Assembly (NCBI RefSeq): GCF_000737065.1
Contig: NZ_AQRC01000001.1
Location: forward strand, 186,001 to 250,000
Source of the DNA: Thioclava atlantica
GTDB taxonomy: Bacteria > Pseudomonadota > Alphaproteobacteria > Rhodobacterales > Rhodobacteraceae
Direction: 5' to 3'
Length of the DNA: 64,000 nt
In this document: piece by piece, positions 61,573 through 64,000 of the stretch
Layout of the letters: the number at the start of each line of letters is the position of its first letter
Position numbering within the stretch: the first letter of the stretch is position 1
The notes under the pieces: model-generated
What the model saw: only the letters and a program-made list of their open reading frames with translations
The model's database searches: none
What the model was told of the DNA's origin: nothing
Translations under genes and position numbers: made by a program

Positions 61573-62748
61573 TCAGAACCCGGCCCCGGCGAAGCTGCGC
61601 GGCGCGGGATCGACCACGACCGCCTGGCCGTTCTGGACCTGAGCGACGGCAAGGCCGCGCTCGTTGCTGCCGTCGGGCAGCAGGCGGAACACGCCGTTGA
61701 CGCCCACGAAGCCCGAGGGCTGGGTCAGCCCCTGCTTGGTCAGCGCATTCGGGTTGCCCGATTTCACCAGCGCGCCGATCGCCGCGATGCCGTCATAGGC
61801 GAGCCCCGCGATCGGATGCGGCGCCGAGCCGTAGGCGGCCTGGTAGCGCGCGACGAATTGCGCCTGAAGGCCGGGATCGGGTTCGGCGAACCAGCCGCCC
61901 TGGACCCCGGGCAGCGCCAGCGTCGCGGGCGGAATGTCCCAGCGGGTGAGGCCAAGATATTGGGTGGTGGCCGGGCTCACCCCCTGCTCCGAGAGCAGCT
62001 GGGTCAGGAGCGGCAGCGCGCCCGCGGTATCCGCGGTCAGGAACAGCGCGTCCACATTGCCCGATTTGACCTGCGTCGCGATCTGCGGCGTCGCATCGAC
62101 CACGCCCTGCTGCGAGAACGGGTAGGACGAGACGCCCGCGAGCGAGGCGCCGTTGCGCGCGATCGCGGACTGGATCGCCTGGGCGCCAACCTCGCCGGCG
62201 GTGGTCTGCTCGTGCACGACCATGATCCGGCGCTTGCCCTGGCGCGCGGCATAGCTCACGAGCCGGTTCGCGGTATTGGGGAAGGTCGGGCCGAGCACGA
62301 AGACGTTGCCGCCCGCGATATCGGTGTTGTTCGAGAAGGAGAGCACGTTGACATTGCGCGAGGCCACTGCGAGCCCCACCGCATTCGCCGATTGGGCGTA
62401 GACCGGGCCGAGGATGATCTTGGCGCCGTTATCGACCGCCTTGGTAGCCATTGCGGCCGCCTGCGCGGGCTGCCCGGCCGTGTTGTAGATCTGCAGGTCG
62501 ATGCGCACGCCCTGAAGATCCGCGATCGCCATGTTCGCGGCGTTCTGGAGTGCGCGCGCAAGGGTTTCGTCGCCGGAATTGCCCGACCCTGCGGGCACCA
62601 GAAGCGCCACTTTCACGGGGGCGCTGGTATCGATGCGCTGGCCGGTATTGCCCATGCCGCCGGGCTGACAGGCGGCGAGCCAGAGCAGGGCGAAAACGGC
62701 AATCACGCGAGACGCGAGGGCACGGGGGTTACGCAGGAAGTCAAACAT
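61573..62748 (-). CDS. Penicillin-binding-protein activator LpoA-like lipoprotein
   Basis: A 391-residue lipoprotein. The lipobox LLWLAAC gives a mature N-terminal Cys27. The rest is a periplasmic-binding-protein type I fold (LLVPAGSGNSGDETLARALQNAANMAI, ILGPVYAQSANAV), as in the C-terminal domain of LpoA and in Leu/Ile-binding proteins. The N-terminal TPR domain of E. coli LpoA is missing. The divergent gene is rsmI and yraN follows it, the same neighbourhood as in E. coli, which supports the LpoA assignment. Role: outer-membrane activator of a class A PBP, or an orphan ligand-binding lipoprotein. Confidence 0.85.
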   Translation of the reverse strand: MFDFLRNPRALASRVIAVFALLWLAACQPGGMGNTGQRIDTSAPVKVALLVPAGSGNSGDETLARALQNAANMAIADLQGVRIDLQIYNTAGQPAQAAAMATKAVDNGAKIILGPVYAQSANAVGLAVASRNVNVLSFSNNTDIAGGNVFVLGPTFPNTANRLVSYAARQGKRRIMVVHEQTTAGEVGAQAIQSAIARNGASLAGVSSYPFSQQGVVDATPQIATQVKSGNVDALFLTADTAGALPLLTQLLSEQGVSPATTQYLGLTRWDIPPATLALPGVQGGWFAEPDPGLQAQFVARYQAAYGSAPHPIAGLAYDGIAAIGALVKSGNPNALTKQGLTQPSGFVGVNGVFRLLPDGSNERGLAVAQVQNGQAVVVDPAPRSFAGAGF

Positions 62749-62864
62749 GTTACGTCCTTCATGGGCGTTCGGGGAAGACAGGTTCGCGGCGCGCGTGGCG
62801 CGAGGCCGAGCCTATGCGCAACGGGGCGCGAAGTAAACGGCGCAGGCAGCAGGTGAGAGAGACG

Positions 62865-63767
62865 ATGCAGGACGGGTCCAAGACAGGACGAGATCGGGAA
62901 ACGGGCCCCGCCGAACGCGAGGGAGGGCGGGCGCTCGAGCCCGGGCTCCATTTCATCGCGACCCCGATCGGGTCAGCGCGCGACATCACCTTGCGCGCGC
63001 TCGATATTCTCAAATCCGCCGATGTGCTCGCCGCCGAGGACACGCGCAGCCTTCGCCATCTCATGGAGATCCACGGGGTCGCGCTCGCGGGTCGGCCGCT
63101 TGTCGCCTATCACGACCATAACGGCGCCGCGGTGCGGCCGAAGCTGCTGCGTGCGCTCGAAGAGGGCAAGACGGTGGTCTATGCCTCAGAGGCGGGCACG
63201 CCCCTTGTCGCGGATCCGGGCTATCAGCTCGCCCGCGCGGTGATCGAGGCGGGCCTGCCGCTTCACAGCGCGCCGGGGCCCTCGGCGGTGCTGACCGCGC
63301 TCACCCTCTCGGGGCTCCCGAGCGACCGGTTCCTGTTTGCGGGGTTTCCGCCCAATACGAGGGGCGCGAGGCTGAACTGGCTGGCCGAGTTCAAGACGAT
63401 CCCGGCGACACTCGTTTTCTACGAAAGCCCCAAGCGCATTCGCGAAATGTTAAGGGACAGCGTGCAAACCTTCGGAGCAGGAAGACAGGCTGCGCTGTGC
63501 CGCGAATTGACAAAACGCTTCGAGGAGGTTCGCCGGGGAAATCTGGAAGACCTGCTCGAAGGGCTCGAAGCCGCGCAGGTGAAGGGTGAACTCGTGCTGG
63601 TGATCGATCGCGTTCCCGCGGTCGAGATCGACGAAGAGGAGCTCGCGGCGCTGCTGAAAGCCGCGTTGTCGCAGGGCAGCCTGCGCGACGCGGTGGATCA
63701 GGTGGCGGCGGATACCGGGCTTGCGCGCAGGAAGGTTTATCAGGCCGCTCTGGCCCTGGAGAAATGA
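62865..63767 (+). CDS. rsmI: 16S rRNA (cytidine-1402-2'-O)-methyltransferase RsmI
   Basis: A 300-residue tetrapyrrole-methylase-fold enzyme methylating C1402 of 16S rRNA. Blocks are FIATPIGSARDITLRALDIL, ADVLAAEDTRSLRHLM, VVYASEAGTPLVADPGYQL, SAPGPSAVLTALTLSGLP and FYESPKRI. The ATG at 62865 lies after an AGGTGAG site; the open frame upstream is antisense to the LpoA-like gene. The C-terminal SLRDAVDQVAADTGLARRKVYQ is the helical RsmI tail. It diverges from the LpoA-like gene over 116 bp. Confidence 0.95.
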   Translation: MQDGSKTGRDRETGPAEREGGRALEPGLHFIATPIGSARDITLRALDILKSADVLAAEDTRSLRHLMEIHGVALAGRPLVAYHDHNGAAVRPKLLRALEEGKTVVYASEAGTPLVADPGYQLARAVIEAGLPLHSAPGPSAVLTALTLSGLPSDRFLFAGFPPNTRGARLNWLAEFKTIPATLVFYESPKRIREMLRDSVQTFGAGRQAALCRELTKRFEEVRRGNLEDLLEGLEAAQVKGELVLVIDRVPAVEIDEEELAALLKAALSQGSLRDAVDQVAADTGLARRKVYQAALALEK

Positions 63768-63788
63768 CGCTGACCTTGGAGAGATGAG

Positions 63789-64000
63789 ATGAGCGGATCG
63801 CTATCCTACCATTCGGGCCTGGCCGCCGAAGAGCAGGTGGCGCGCCATTACGCGCGTTCGGGGCGCGAGGTGTCCGCCCATCGCTGGCGCGGACGCTATG
63901 GCGGCGAGATCGACCTCATCGCGTGCGAAGGCGATACGCTGATCTTCGTCGAGGTGAAGAAATCGCGCAGCCATGCCCGGGCCGCCGACCGGCTCTCGCA
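63789..64000 (+). CDS. yraN: YraN-family (UPF0102) endonuclease-fold protein, 3' end beyond the window
   Basis: The first 70 residues of a YraN-type protein; the gene runs off the window. The start at 63789 has GGAGAG 9 nt upstream. Visible motifs: GLAAEEQVARHYARSGREVSAHRWR, GEIDLIACEGDTLIFVEVKKS, the latter being the PD-(D/E)XK-like nuclease signature (E-x-D, EVK). It follows rsmI by 21 nt and is co-transcribed with it. The family's function is unresolved; a Holliday-junction-resolvase-like fold is predicted. Confidence 0.92.
   Translation, partial: MSGSLSYHSGLAAEEQVARHYARSGREVSAHRWRGRYGGEIDLIACEGDTLIFVEVKKSRSHARAADRLS

Noticed and set aside
1-64000. CRISPR array, rRNA operon or prophage
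   Set aside because: No regularly spaced direct repeats, no rRNA sequence and no phage structural genes were seen across the window.

Overview
This 64-kb window is a chromosomal segment from a high-GC alphaproteobacterium, almost certainly family Rhodobacteraceae (a Rhodobacter/Paracoccus/Thioclava-like lineage; the genus cannot be fixed by eye). Supporting signs are the Arg/Ala/Gly-rich coding sequence, a CarD regulator, a SUV3-type helicase followed by S4 and FdxA genes, a HemP mini-protein, a zinc-lid adenylate kinase, and GC-rich palindromic repeats between genes. Coding density is high on both strands. There is no rRNA, CRISPR array or prophage. One intact insertion element with cargo genes is present.

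Layout. 1-2 kb: the 3' part of a beta-helix protein and a flavin-fold protein. 2.3-12 kb: one long plus-strand run of acetyl-CoA synthetase, adenylate kinase, a two-component sodium/solute (probably acetate) symporter, a cNMP/CBS/DUF294 sensor, a small membrane protein, a CheY-like receiver, and a histidine-kinase-shaped protein that ends in a DnaQ-type exonuclease. It looks like an acetate-scavenging and sensing module. 12-15 kb: arsC-like, pyrD, DUF952, SRAP and tRNA-Gly. 15.6-17.9 kb: a 2,228-bp IS1595-family element with 24-bp inverted ends, a perfect 8-bp target duplication, a transposase and two passenger genes (Nudix and GNAT). It is inserted in the U-tract of the hemP terminator. 18-27 kb: hemP, miaB, phoH, ubiK, lgt, midA-like, pgeF and a Hint-domain protein.

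27-33.4 kb: pepF and the four-gene Anbu proteasome-homologue operon (circularly permuted ATP-grasp, alpha-E, transglutaminase, Anbu). 33-40 kb: a hydrolase, SCP2, TPR, the helicase, S4, fdxA and carD. 40-48 kb: a Kef-type antiporter, a large Pro/Ala-rich protein with GspL-like and GspC/PilP-like ends, metY, and a divergent Lrp/LysE pair. 48-55 kb: tRNA-Tyr, rlmB, a CoA-binding protein, a DegT aminotransferase and a putative gamma-glutamyl-polyamine catabolic set. 55-64 kb: trpS, a rhomboid-like protein lacking its catalytic residues, murJ, glnD, an LpoA-like lipoprotein divergent from rsmI, and the start of yraN.

The most notable items are the passenger-carrying IS1595 element, the kinase-derived exonuclease in the acetate operon, the Anbu operon, the rhomboid pseudoprotease, the GspL/GspC-like chimera, three copies of a palindromic intergenic repeat, and several small unannotated genes and candidate operators. 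Function calls rest on motifs read by eye. No database search was run.
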